From NCBI RefSeq assembly GCF_003287355.1, contig NZ_QMIM01000016.1:1-64000 (forward strand): DNA of 64,000 bases, given 5' to 3'. The notes below the pieces were generated by a model that was not told where the DNA came from, made no database searches, and worked only from the letters and a program-made list of their open reading frames with translations. The stretch comes from Halorubrum sp. 48-1-W (GTDB lineage Archaea > Halobacteriota > Halobacteria > Halobacteriales > Haloferacaceae). Each line of letters starts with the position of its first letter. Position 1 is the first letter of the stretch. The position numbers and the translations under genes are program-made. Of the stretch, positions 24,392-32,357 are shown one piece after another.

Positions 24392-25527
24392 GGGATCGAC
24401 TCGCGGATCTCGCGTATCCGCTCCGGTTCGTCGATCCCCGACCGGAGCACGATCGCGAACACCTCCTCGCCGTCGGGGATGGGCGCGTCCCCGCTCAGGA
24501 TCGCCCCCGAACCGGTCTCCTCGGCGAGCCACCGTCGACCGTCGGCGATCGCCTCGCGGTTGAGCCACGGCGGCGGGCCGCCGACGACGAGCAGGGTCCG
24601 GTCGGCGCGTCCCTCCGGGACCTCGACCGTGTTCTTCCCGCGTGTCGCCTTCCGGATCACCGTCTCGACGGCCGACACCGCGGCGCTCGCGTCCACCTTC
24701 TCCGGCTCCGAGGAGCCGAACAGCCCGAGACCGAACCGCGACTCCGTCTTCGGCGGCTCGACCGCCTGGGTCGCGTACCCTACCGCCGCGAGCTCGCCGT
24801 CGTCGCCGACCGCCCGGGCGACGTCGCTCGCGTCGAGCACCTGTTGCGGGGTGACGACGTCGGCGTCGCTCTCGCCCGCCCCGAACAGCGCCGCGATCCG
24901 GTCGGCGACGGTCCCGTTCAGCCGGTCACGGGCGTCCGGGACCGTCTCGCCGGGACGCAGCCACGCGTCGGTGTCGAAGGGGAGGACGGCCGCCGTCCGC
25001 TCCGAGAGCGCCCCCAGCGTTCGGGCCGCGTTCCGTTCCGCGAGCGGGCGTCGCGGTTCCGCCCCGTCGCCGGGCCCGGTCCCCGTCTCCATCCCCGCGT
25101 CCGGGTCGCTCTCCGCGGCCGCGGGCAGGATGGCAACCGCGTACACCGGTGCGTCGTAGAGCGTGTCGAGCTCCACAGCGAGCGACGGGGCGACCCCACC
25201 GCCGGCGGCGCCGCCGACCCCGACGACGAGAACGAACGCCTCCGCGAGCGACGGGCGTTGGTCGTCGAGGGCCCGACCGAGTTCGCTCGCGTGGACCTCG
25301 CCGAGTTCGCTGCCGGCGTGGAGGTCGCCGTCGAGCCCGTCGCCGCCGGCGGCGTCCCCGAACCGATATCGTCGCTCCTCGCCGAGCGACTCGAGCCGGC
25401 GGAGCGCCTCCATGTCCGTGTCGAACGCGGAGACGCCGTGGAGGAAGCCATCCCCGTCGTGGTCGGCTGTGAGCCGGTCGACGATCCGGCCACCCGCCCC
25501 GCCGAGGCCGATGACGTGTACGCGCAT
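24376..25527 (-). CDS. Divergent tubulin/FtsZ superfamily protein (FtsZ3-like)
   Basis: A 383-residue protein with the FtsZ/tubulin N-terminus (MRVHVIGLGGAGGRIVDRL) and a following SAFDTDMEALRRL strand-helix. The tubulin signature GGTGTG is replaced by GGAAGGG (VVGVGGAAGGGVAP), so GTP binding or hydrolysis may be altered. A C-terminal region (about 290-383) would be the second tubulin domain. Haloarchaea encode FtsZ1, FtsZ2, CetZs and a poorly conserved third FtsZ type; this fits the last. No division gene adjoins it. Possible roles are in cell shape or division (inference from the family). Confidence 0.8.
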   Translation of the reverse strand: MRVHVIGLGGAGGRIVDRLTADHDGDGFLHGVSAFDTDMEALRRLESLGEERRYRFGDAAGGDGLDGDLHAGSELGEVHASELGRALDDQRPSLAEAFVLVVGVGGAAGGGVAPSLAVELDTLYDAPVYAVAILPAAAESDPDAGMETGTGPGDGAEPRRPLAERNAARTLGALSERTAAVLPFDTDAWLRPGETVPDARDRLNGTVADRIAALFGAGESDADVVTPQQVLDASDVARAVGDDGELAAVGYATQAVEPPKTESRFGLGLFGSSEPEKVDASAAVSAVETVIRKATRGKNTVEVPEGRADRTLLVVGGPPPWLNREAIADGRRWLAEETGSGAILSGDAPIPDGEEVFAIVLRSGIDEPERIREIRESIPGRTE

Positions 25528-25555
25528 ACGTCTCCGGTCGGCGAACGGGGATTTA

Positions 25556-26770
25556 TCACCTTCGGCCGGTCGGGGAGCGGTCGCGGTCGCCCGGGACGCC
25601 GGGCCAGTTGTCGTCGTCGCCGCGAGGATCCGACGCGCCGGACCCGTCGTCGGGGACCGTCCACTCGAACTCGTCGAGCCGCCGTTGACCGTCGGGAAGC
25701 CGGTCCGCGGGGGCCTCCGGCTCCACGCCGAGCAGTCGGGGTAACGCGGTGTCCCCGAACGTCAATACGAGCACCAACACGATGGGCGCGAGGAACAGCC
25801 CGTGGAACCCGAACACGACCGGGCCGAGGATGTACGCGAGCATCAACAGCCCGACGTGCGTCGTCTTCCCGCTGAAGTACGGCCGCAGTACGATGTCGGG
25901 GATCGTGTCGACGACGACGACGGCGACGAGGAGGAACCCGACGACGTACACCAACAAGGCGGTCTCGTCGTTCATGATCGCCGGCACCGCGGTCGCCGCG
26001 GTCAACGGCAGGTAGACGATCTTCATGCCGATGACCGGGATCAGGCTCGCGACGCCCGTGAGCGCACCCGCGAGCGTCGGGTACGGAACCGCGACGGCGT
26101 CGGGCGCGACCACGTTGTAACCGGTGTACGTCGCGATCGCAATGATCGATATCGCGATGACGTTGAGCAGGTTCCCGTACAACACCGCCTCGAGTTCCGC
26201 GTCGGCCGCCTCGAAGTACTCGCGGACGATCGCGTCGTCGTCGAACCGGAGCACCCACTCGTGGAACTTCGAGCCGTCGAGGAGCAGGTAGTAGGTGACG
26301 ATGACGGTGATGAGCAGGTTGAGGAGCAGACCCGATACCGTGTTCGTCAACAGCGCGGCGTTGTCGACGAGGAAGTCGATGAGCGGGTCGAACTGTCCCG
26401 ACCGGTACGCCTCGACGACGTTTCCGACCGAGAGGTTAGAGAGCTCCGTCACCCGCTCTACCCACTGGTTCCCCGACCCGAGCGTTTCGGCGATCGGGAA
26501 CTCCTCGATGAACCGGCGAATCTCGACCACCAACAGCACCACCGCCGAGCTCAAAAGCAGGATGAGCGGGACGGCGATCAACGACAGCGCGGTCACCGCC
26601 CGGACCCGTGGGGGGAGCCGCAACCGCTCGAGGTAGTGGTAGAACCGCCGGGTAGTGTAATACAGGAAGACGGCGACGGTGAGGGCGGCGACGAAGCGAT
26701 AGGCGATGTAGCCGGCGATGAGCGCGACCGTGAGACCGAAGAGGGCGACGACGAAGCGCTTCTCGTCCAT
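25556..26770 (-). CDS. AI-2E family transporter (UPF0118 membrane protein)
   Basis: A 404-residue integral membrane protein with about eight helices. Two near the N-terminus (about 5-40) are followed by one at about 60-85, an extracellular segment, and a C-terminal core with VTYYLLLDGSKF, LIPVIGMKIVYLP, TIPDIVLRPYFSGKTTHVGLL and GFHGLFLAPIVLVL, which are family hallmarks. Members export peptides, Na+/H+ or autoinducer-like compounds; the substrate here is unknown. The 65-residue tail is hydrophilic. It lies 28 bp upstream of the FtsZ-like gene on the same strand, so they are probably cotranscribed. Confidence 0.9.
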   Translation of the reverse strand: MDEKRFVVALFGLTVALIAGYIAYRFVAALTVAVFLYYTTRRFYHYLERLRLPPRVRAVTALSLIAVPLILLLSSAVVLLVVEIRRFIEEFPIAETLGSGNQWVERVTELSNLSVGNVVEAYRSGQFDPLIDFLVDNAALLTNTVSGLLLNLLITVIVTYYLLLDGSKFHEWVLRFDDDAIVREYFEAADAELEAVLYGNLLNVIAISIIAIATYTGYNVVAPDAVAVPYPTLAGALTGVASLIPVIGMKIVYLPLTAATAVPAIMNDETALLVYVVGFLLVAVVVVDTIPDIVLRPYFSGKTTHVGLLMLAYILGPVVFGFHGLFLAPIVLVLVLTFGDTALPRLLGVEPEAPADRLPDGQRRLDEFEWTVPDDGSGASDPRGDDDNWPGVPGDRDRSPTGRR

Positions 26771-26825
26771 GCGCGGACGTGTTCGACCCAGGATATAAAT
26801 GGTGTGGACGGTCTAGCGTCCGATT

Positions 26826-26865
26826 CAGGAACGGGTGGACTCGGTCAGGAACGGGTGGACTCGGT
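26826..26865. repeat. 20-bp duplication spanning the aglJ stop codon
   Basis: caggaacgggtggactcggt occurs twice in perfect tandem. The aglJ stop codon (tca at 26845-26847 on the plus strand) lies at the junction, so one copy is coding and the other is not. Confidence 0.88.
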
Positions 26866-27924
26866 TGTGAGGTCGTCGGGTCGGTCTTCGCCGAGCCGGC
26901 TGTCGTCGGGTCGGTCGTCATCGCCCGACTGGCAGGCCCCACTCCCCGTAGCGGAACGCCCGCCGTCACGGTCTCCGCCACGGTTGCCGGCGGACGACCC
27001 CAACCGCTCCGCGACGACGCGGTCCTGCCGGTCCAGTTGCTCTCGGTGTAACGAGAGGATCATGTCGGCGAGCACGCCGAACACGACGAGTTGCATGCCG
27101 AGGATGATCGCGCCGGTCGCGGCCACCGCGATGATCTCGTGGCCGACGTCGAAGACGATCCACCGGTAGAGGACGAACGCAGCCATGAGTGCCCCGGCGA
27201 GCGTCGAGACCGTGCCGACGCTCCCGAAGTAAAAAAGCGGGTTGTTCGTCTTCGCCTTCCGGTACAACTCCAGGAAGATCACGCCGCCGTCGCGGACCGG
27301 GTGGAGGTTCGTCGAGGAGCCGTCGGGGCGCGGCCGGTACGTGACGGGGACGACCGCGACCGAGACCCGCTGTTTCACGCACTCGACGGCCATCTCGGTC
27401 TCGACGCCGAAGCCGTCGGCGGTGAGGGTGAGCCGGCCGAACGACTCGCGGGTGAACGCCCGGTAGCCGGAGAGGATGTCGCCGTAGTCCTCCCCGTGGA
27501 TCGCGCGGAACGCCCCGTTGATGAGGCGGTTGCCGACACGGTTCAGCCGCGTCATCGCGCCCGGACGCATGTCCGCGAAACGGTTCCCGACGACGTGTTC
27601 GGCCTCGCCCGCGAGGAGCGGCTCCAGCATCGCGTGGGCGTCGCCCGCGTCGTAGGTGGCGTCGGCGTCGGCCATCAGGACGTACGGGGCCTCGACGTGC
27701 TCGCGGACACCCTCGCGGATCGCCTGACCTTTCCCTTCCCCGGACTGTTCGACGACACGTGCGCCAGCCTCGCTTGCGATCTCGCGGGTGCCATCCGTCG
27801 AGCCGCCGTCGACGACGAGGACGTTCGGGAGGCCCGCCTCTCGGAACGAGGAGACGACGGTCCCGACGGTCTCGGCCTCCTCGTAGGCCGGCAGTAGGAC
27901 ACAGACGTCGTCGAAGTCGCTCAT
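26845..27924 (-). CDS. aglJ: S-layer glycoprotein N-glycosyltransferase AglJ
   Basis: GT2-type glycosyltransferase that loads the first sugar on dolichol phosphate in haloarchaeal N-glycosylation. The 359 residues begin with VCVLLPAYEEAETVG and NVLVVDGGSTDGTRE. MADADATYD is the metal-binding DxD-type region, and YGDILSGYRAFTRE follows. Two C-terminal membrane helices (about 230-300) and a hydrophilic variable tail complete it. The similarity to Haloferax AglJ is from memory of the family. No other agl genes are in the window, whereas in Haloferax most cluster elsewhere from aglJ. Confidence 0.85.
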   Translation of the reverse strand: MSDFDDVCVLLPAYEEAETVGTVVSSFREAGLPNVLVVDGGSTDGTREIASEAGARVVEQSGEGKGQAIREGVREHVEAPYVLMADADATYDAGDAHAMLEPLLAGEAEHVVGNRFADMRPGAMTRLNRVGNRLINGAFRAIHGEDYGDILSGYRAFTRESFGRLTLTADGFGVETEMAVECVKQRVSVAVVPVTYRPRPDGSSTNLHPVRDGGVIFLELYRKAKTNNPLFYFGSVGTVSTLAGALMAAFVLYRWIVFDVGHEIIAVAATGAIILGMQLVVFGVLADMILSLHREQLDRQDRVVAERLGSSAGNRGGDRDGGRSATGSGACQSGDDDRPDDSRLGEDRPDDLTTESTRS

Positions 27925-28024
27925 CGTCCGGGCGATGTCGGCCGAGTCGCTAAACTCTGTCCCTCCGGTCGCAAAACGAGGGGCGACCCACACGCTCATG
28001 TATCCCTCCACCATACGTGGTGAC

Positions 28025-28420
28025 ATGTCACAAACACTCGAGAGGCACACCGAGGAGCTGCTCAGTGCGGCACGGACCGCGACGGGCGACGAGCTTCGGA
28101 GCCTCACGTACTTCACCGCGGACGCCGTCGAGCAGCTCTACTTGCGGAGCGACCTGAGCAGGACCGCCGACCTCGTCGGGTTCGCCGAGAGCGAACGCCA
28201 CGGGTTCCACGCGCAGTCGTTGTACGCCAACACCCAGCTCGGGGACTACTTCTTTACCGTTCGAGTGTTCGAAAACGGCTACCTCACCCGCGTGATCGCC
28301 AACGACCACGGCGTCTGGGTGACGACCGATTCGATGGAGATCGGTCGGTTCGAAGAGCTCGCCAGCGCGCTCGCCGAGATCCTCCGCTCGTTCGATCCCG
28401 TCTCTATCGAGGGGGAGTGA
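28025..28420 (+). CDS. Conserved haloarchaeal protein (DUF7522-like)
   Basis: A 131-residue soluble protein starting MSQTLERHTEELLSAARTATGDELRSLTYF. It has a central QLYLRSDLSRTADLVGF and a C-terminal strand NGYLTRVIANDHGVWVTTDSMEI. I recognise the pattern as a small haloarchaea-specific family (DUF7522-type) of unknown role. A fold resembling a sensor domain is suggested by the alternating strands. It diverges from aglJ and precedes the AbrB-PhoU gene. Confidence 0.78.
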   Translation: MSQTLERHTEELLSAARTATGDELRSLTYFTADAVEQLYLRSDLSRTADLVGFAESERHGFHAQSLYANTQLGDYFFTVRVFENGYLTRVIANDHGVWVTTDSMEIGRFEELASALAEILRSFDPVSIEGE

Positions 28421-28509
28421 ACCCGAGGGCGCGGACAACTCCACGATCGATCACCTCCACGAGGTATCACCTTGTATATCCGATCGAGAGTATAATGAAC
28501 ATAGGAACA

Positions 28510-28536
28510 AGGTTAAGGTATCTCACACGATACCAA
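28510..28536 (+). promoter_or_regulatory. Promoter and dyad upstream of the AbrB-PhoU gene
   Basis: A TATA-like ggttaagg (28511-28518) lies about 27 bases before the ATG at 28542. It overlaps an inverted repeat ggtatc-tcacac-gatacc (28517-28534). The arrangement would let a dimeric regulator, possibly the AbrB-type protein encoded downstream, block transcription (inference). Confidence 0.5.
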
Positions 28537-28541
28537 GGGAT

Positions 28542-29573
28542 ATGGAAACGCGGAAGGTCCAGCGACTGGGGCCGTCGACACTGGCGATGACGCTCCCTGC
28601 CGAGTGGGCAAAGGAACACGGGGTGAACAAGGGCGACGAGGTATCCCTGCGGATGGGCGGAAAGGGGACGCTGACGGTGCTCCCCGAGTCGGTGAGCTCG
28701 GAGGAATCGGAGGCCGTGATCAACGCGGACGGGCTCGACGCCCGGGCGCTCGAGCGGGCCGTCGTCGCCCAGTACGTGCTCGGTCGGCGGGTGATCCACG
28801 TCCGGAGCGAGGGAACCCTCGACAGCGAACACATCAACGCGGTGTACAAAGCCGAGACCCAGCTCATGGGCCTCGGCGTGATAGAGGAGACGCCGGAGGA
28901 CATCTCGATCCGATGTTCCGTCGACCCCGAGGATTTCACGCTCGACAACCTGCTGGAGCGGTTGGAGAACACCGGATCGACGATGCGCGGCGAGGCCGTC
29001 AAGGCGCTCGCCCACGGCAACGCCGACCTCGCCCAGCGCGCGCTCAACCGCGAGCGACAGGCGAACAAGATATTCGTGCTCCTCCTGCGGTTGATATTCA
29101 CCGCCTACCAGAACCCGAACCTCGCCCGGGCGGTCGGGCTGGAGGAGGGGTTCCCCCTCATCGGCTACCGGTCGGTCGCAAAGAACCTCGAGCTCACCGC
29201 CGACAACGCCGAGGACATCGCCGACATCGTGATGGAGGCCGACGGTCACACGCTCGACGTCGACAAAGCCACGATGCGGCAGATCCGCGAGTTCACGGAC
29301 CAGGTCGACGAGCTCACGGCGCTCGCGGTCCGGGCCGTCGTCGAGCGCGACTACGACCTCACCGTCGAGTGCCGGGACCTCTTCTCCCGTCTGGAGGACC
29401 GCGAACAGGAGATCCTCGGCGAGCTCCCGGACGACCTCGACAACGACGTCCTGTTGATGACGCGGGAAGTACTCGTCAGCCTCCAGCACACGGCCGAGTA
29501 CGCCATGCGGAACGCCGAGATCGCCGCGAACCTCGCGCTCAACGAGGCGTCCGACCACGTCGACATCGTCTAG
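28542..29573 (+). CDS. AbrB-PhoU domain regulator of phosphate signalling
   Basis: A 343-residue protein. The N-terminal SpoVT/AbrB swapped-hairpin domain (about 3-50) reads RKVQRLGPSTLAMTLPAEWAKEHGVNKGDEV. Two PhoU-like helical repeats follow (about 120-340), with ERQANKIFVLLLRL, EDIADIVMEADG and LQHTAEYAMRNAEIAANLAL. Haloarchaea carry several such PhoU paralogues, thought to control phosphate uptake or related metabolism. No pst transporter is adjacent. A 14-bp duplication copies its stop codon. Confidence 0.92.
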   Translation: METRKVQRLGPSTLAMTLPAEWAKEHGVNKGDEVSLRMGGKGTLTVLPESVSSEESEAVINADGLDARALERAVVAQYVLGRRVIHVRSEGTLDSEHINAVYKAETQLMGLGVIEETPEDISIRCSVDPEDFTLDNLLERLENTGSTMRGEAVKALAHGNADLAQRALNRERQANKIFVLLLRLIFTAYQNPNLARAVGLEEGFPLIGYRSVAKNLELTADNAEDIADIVMEADGHTLDVDKATMRQIREFTDQVDELTALAVRAVVERDYDLTVECRDLFSRLEDREQEILGELPDDLDNDVLLMTREVLVSLQHTAEYAMRNAEIAANLALNEASDHVDIV

Positions 29574-29587
29574 TCGACATCGTCTAG
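29560..29587. repeat. 14-bp duplication containing the stop codon
   Basis: tcgacatcgtctag occurs twice in perfect tandem. The first copy contains the TAG (29571-29573) of the AbrB-PhoU gene and the second repeats it, so the last four codons plus stop are copied downstream. Confidence 0.9.
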
Positions 29588-29675
29588 CCGTCGGTGGCAC
29601 CCGCGGACGCTCCCACGCACCCACGCGGATCGCCAGGTTCGCATGAACTAAGTGTCCACCCGCGAAGCGATGCGT

Positions 29676-29858
29676 ATGACCGAGGGATCCATCGCGTCCG
29701 ACAAGGGGATCGGCGTGACGCTCGCGCTGTCGGCCGTCGCGGTGGTCGGCGCAGTCGTGATGTACGGCCACCCGACCCAGTACGGCAAGGCATGGGGGTT
29801 CGCGGCCGCGTTCGTCTTCGCGCTGTTGGCGGTCGTCGCCATCCAGGCGTTCGAGTGA
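29676..29858 (+). CDS. Small two-helix membrane protein (DUF7525-like)
   Basis: About 60 residues with two hydrophobic helices (GVTLALSAVAVVGAVVMYG and WGFAAAFVFALLAVVAIQAF). The start MTEGSIASDKG (29676) is preferred; an ATG two codons earlier (29670) and a GTG (29652) are also in frame. It matches a small haloarchaeal membrane family of unknown function. No operon partner is evident. Confidence 0.72.
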   Translation: MTEGSIASDKGIGVTLALSAVAVVGAVVMYGHPTQYGKAWGFAAAFVFALLAVVAIQAFE

Positions 29859-29918
29859 CGGCGTGACGGAGGAGCCCGACGAGAAACCGTTAAGCGCGTC
29901 TGACACCAACGTTCGACG

Positions 29919-30143
29919 ATGACCGAGTACACCGAGGAGGAGCGGCGGATCCTCGCGTATCTCACGGACGGCGTCGCCCGTGGCGAGCGATACGTCCGCT
30001 CGAAGACGATCGCCGACGCGATCGGTCTCACCGCCAAACAGGTCGGCTCCAGGCTACCACGGCTCGCCGAGAAGGCCGACGACATCGAGATCGAGAAGTG
30101 GGGTCGGGCCCGGTCGACGACGTGGCGCGTGACGCAGGGGTGA
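29919..30143 (+). CDS. Small winged-helix protein (DUF7123-like)
   Basis: A 74-residue DNA-binding-type protein: YTEEERRILAYLTDGV, then YVRSKTIADAIGLTAKQVGSRLPRLAEKADD (helix-turn-helix) and a wing WGRARSTTWRV. A TATA-like ccgttaag at about 29887-29894 is spaced for leaderless transcription. The layout matches a haloarchaeal wHTH family of unknown target. Confidence 0.85.
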   Translation: MTEYTEEERRILAYLTDGVARGERYVRSKTIADAIGLTAKQVGSRLPRLAEKADDIEIEKWGRARSTTWRVTQG

Positions 30144-30163
30144 GGAATCGCCCAGGGAGCGAT

Positions 30164-30225
30164 CCGAACGCGAGGGCCCGATCGAACGCGAGGGCCCGAT
30201 CGAACGCGAGGGCCCGATCGAACGC
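30164..30225. repeat. 18-bp tandem repeat after the DUF7123-like gene
   Basis: Three perfect copies of cgaacgcgagggcccgat (30168-30221), followed by a partial fourth (cgaacgcg), lie in the noncoding gap 30144-30291. The gap otherwise contains the TATA element of the next gene (cccttttattctc, about 30257-30270). Confidence 0.85.
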
Positions 30226-30291
30226 GTCCGGAGCCGGCGGCCGGATCCGTGATTCCACCCTTTTATTCTCCCCCCGTTCGTACGCGGAGCT

Positions 30292-30720
30292 ATGACCGTC
30301 CGAGTCTCCCGGACGTTCGAGTTCGATGCCCCCGCCGAGGACGTGTGGGCGTTCATCTCGGACGCGGAGAAGCGCGCAGGAGCGATCAGCGTGGTCGATA
30401 CCTTCGAGGTCCACGAGGACGGAACGGCGACGTGGCACGTCGCGCTCCCGATCCCGATGATCCGGTCGACGATCACGGTCGACACCGAGGAGGTCGAACG
30501 CGACCCGCCGAACCGGGTGAAGTTCGTCGGGAGGTCGAGCGCGTTCCGGGTGACCGGTGAACACGTCATCACGGGGACCGACGGGGGCTGTCGGCTCGCG
30601 AACGAGTTCGTCGTCGAGGGGAAACTGCCCGGCGTCGAGTCGTTCTTCAAACGGAACTTCGACGCGGAGCTCGACAACTTGGAGGAGGCACTCCGCAGAT
30701 CGCTGACGGCCGACGCCTGA
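30292..30720 (+). CDS. SRPBCC / START-like lipid-binding-fold protein (CoxG-like)
   Basis: A 142-residue protein of the SRPBCC fold: VSRTFEFDAPAEDVWAFISDAEK at the start, a central strand TWHVALPIPMIRSTITVDT, and a terminal long helix FKRNFDAELDNLEEALRRSL. Such proteins bind hydrophobic ligands in a deep cavity; CoxG-type members are linked to carbon monoxide dehydrogenase, but no such genes are nearby. The leaderless TATA 30 bases upstream fits the start. Ligand unknown. Confidence 0.85.
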   Translation: MTVRVSRTFEFDAPAEDVWAFISDAEKRAGAISVVDTFEVHEDGTATWHVALPIPMIRSTITVDTEEVERDPPNRVKFVGRSSAFRVTGEHVITGTDGGCRLANEFVVEGKLPGVESFFKRNFDAELDNLEEALRRSLTADA

Positions 30721-31049
30721 CGTCGCTCGGCTCCTAACCTTCCCGAACCGGTACCGATCCGGCTCGATCCGGTCTCCGTGGATTTATACGCAAGGGAGCC
30801 ATACTTGGACTTGCCGGAGTTCGACGCTTTTCTCGTCGAAGTTCGGCGACAACGACCCGCACCCGTCCCACCACGGGCGACGGCCCGATACAGCCTGGGG
30901 GTCCGCTGTTCGGCGCCGTCACCCGTCCGCCCGCCTCCCGCACCCGCCCGCCTCCCGCGCCCGTCTTTCACGTTCGTGAGCCGACGGCGGGGACGTCGCT
31001 GTCCTCGAAACGCAAGGACGATACGTCTCTGTAGAGAACGTTCGTTCGA
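30721..31049. other. 329-bp gap without a recognised gene
   Basis: Contains a TATA-like gatttatacg (30781-30790) on the plus strand. A perfect 7-bp hairpin, ttcgacg-cttttct-cgtcgaa, follows at 30820-30840. It might drive a short RNA, but no tRNA, snoRNA box or good ORF was found. The protein read from a GTG at 30778 degenerates into proline-rich sequence and then an antisense-like frame. Confidence 0.35.
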
Positions 31050-32078
31050 ATGTCCCCCCGCGAGTACCGAGGCGTCGCCTTCGCCGTCGGGCTCTTCCTC
31101 GTCGTCCAACTGGGCGCGCTGGCGCTGGTCCCCGAGTTCACGGAGAGCGGCTACCAGCCCGTCGAGGACCCGCAGGACCCGACGAACAGCCTGGTGTACA
31201 TCCTCGCTATCGTGGTCATGACGGGGCTGATGCTCGCGGCGTTCCGCTACGAGTTCGACTGGGCGATCCGGCTCCTCATCGTCGGCGTCTCCGCGTGGCT
31301 CTCGTGGTACGTGTTCTCCGCGTTCGCTCCGCCGCTCGTCGCCGCCGTCCCCGCGGTCGCGGTCGCGGTCGGCCTCCTCGTCCACCCCGAGTGGTACGTG
31401 GTCGACACTGCGGGGGTGTTGATGGGGGCGGGCGCGGCCGGACTGTTCGGGATCTCCTTCGGGATCTTACCCGCGCTCGTCCTCCTGACGGTCCTCGCCG
31501 TCTACGACGCGATATCGGTGTACGGCACCGAACACATGCTCTCGCTCGCGGAGGGCGTGATGGACCTCAACATCCCCGTCGTCCTCGTGATCCCGCTTTC
31601 GCTCTCCTACTCGCTCCTCGAGGACGAGGAGATCGACGACGAGGTCGACGATGGCACGGGGACGGCCGACAGCGACAACGGGGAGATCGCCGACGAACCC
31701 GTTGCCGACGGGGACCGCGATACTGCTACCAACGGCGACCGTGATACCGCTGTCGACGTTCCCGACATCGAGGAGCGTGACGCCTTCTTCATCGGGCTCG
31801 GCGACGCGGTGATCCCGGCAGTGATGGTCGCCAGTGCCGCCACCTTCTCGTCGGCCCCGGCGCTTTCGGTCCCGTTCGTCGGACTCAACCTCCCGGCATT
31901 CTTCGCGATGGTCGGCACGCTCGCTGGCCTCCTCGTCCTGTTGCGCTGGGTGATGAAGGGACGACCCCACGCCGGGTTACCCCTGCTCAACGGCGGGGCG
32001 ATCGGCGGGTACCTGCTCGGAGCGCTCGTCGCCGGCGTCCCGCTCGTCGAGGCGCTCGGGCTCGGCGTCGTGATTTAA
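31050..32078 (+). CDS. Presenilin family intramembrane aspartyl protease (PSH)
   Basis: Intramembrane protease of the presenilin/signal-peptide-peptidase-homologue family. The 342 residues form about nine helices. The catalytic aspartates are in VYDAISVYG (Asp about 153) and FIGLGDAVIP (Asp about 252, GxGD motif). The PAL-like motif is GLPLLNGG. A hydrophilic acidic loop (about 192-243) separates the two halves, as in other haloarchaeal members. It contains a 24-bp repeat encoding GDRDTA(T/V). Substrates are unknown. Confidence 0.93.
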   Translation: MSPREYRGVAFAVGLFLVVQLGALALVPEFTESGYQPVEDPQDPTNSLVYILAIVVMTGLMLAAFRYEFDWAIRLLIVGVSAWLSWYVFSAFAPPLVAAVPAVAVAVGLLVHPEWYVVDTAGVLMGAGAAGLFGISFGILPALVLLTVLAVYDAISVYGTEHMLSLAEGVMDLNIPVVLVIPLSLSYSLLEDEEIDDEVDDGTGTADSDNGEIADEPVADGDRDTATNGDRDTAVDVPDIEERDAFFIGLGDAVIPAVMVASAATFSSAPALSVPFVGLNLPAFFAMVGTLAGLLVLLRWVMKGRPHAGLPLLNGGAIGGYLLGALVAGVPLVEALGLGVVI

Positions 32079-32139
32079 GCGTCGAGGACTGCCCCCCACG
32101 GCCACGGATTTCTTGTCGATCCCGAAGGACGTCCCACGT

Positions 32140-32352
32140 ATGCGTATCCCCGCCATCCCCCGCCGATACCCCCTCGCGACCCTCACGACGGGTGCGTTCT
32201 TCCTCGCGCTCGTCTCGACCGCGGCGTACTACGCCGGCATCGTCCCGTGGATCCCGAAGACGCTCCCCACCTTCGTCGACCTGCTGGTCGTCACGGGACT
32301 CCTGCTCGCGGTCACGTTGGCCGTGTGGGTCGTCGCGCTCGCCCGGTCGTGA
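32140..32352 (+). CDS. Small two-helix membrane protein, hypothetical
   Basis: A 70-residue protein with a basic start MRIPAIPRRYPLATLTT and two helices (about 12-30 and 45-68). The ATG at 32140 is 61 bases after the protease stop. An in-frame TTG at 32113 would add nine residues but lacks support. Unknown function. Confidence 0.65.
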   Translation: MRIPAIPRRYPLATLTTGAFFLALVSTAAYYAGIVPWIPKTLPTFVDLLVVTGLLLAVTLAVWVVALARS

Positions 32353-32357
32353 GTGGT

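Noticed and set aside
30778-31221. A protein-coding gene starting at a GTG before the presenilin-like protease
   Set aside because: Only the first 25 codons look protein-like. The frame becomes Pro/Arg-rich and then runs into the protease gene out of frame.
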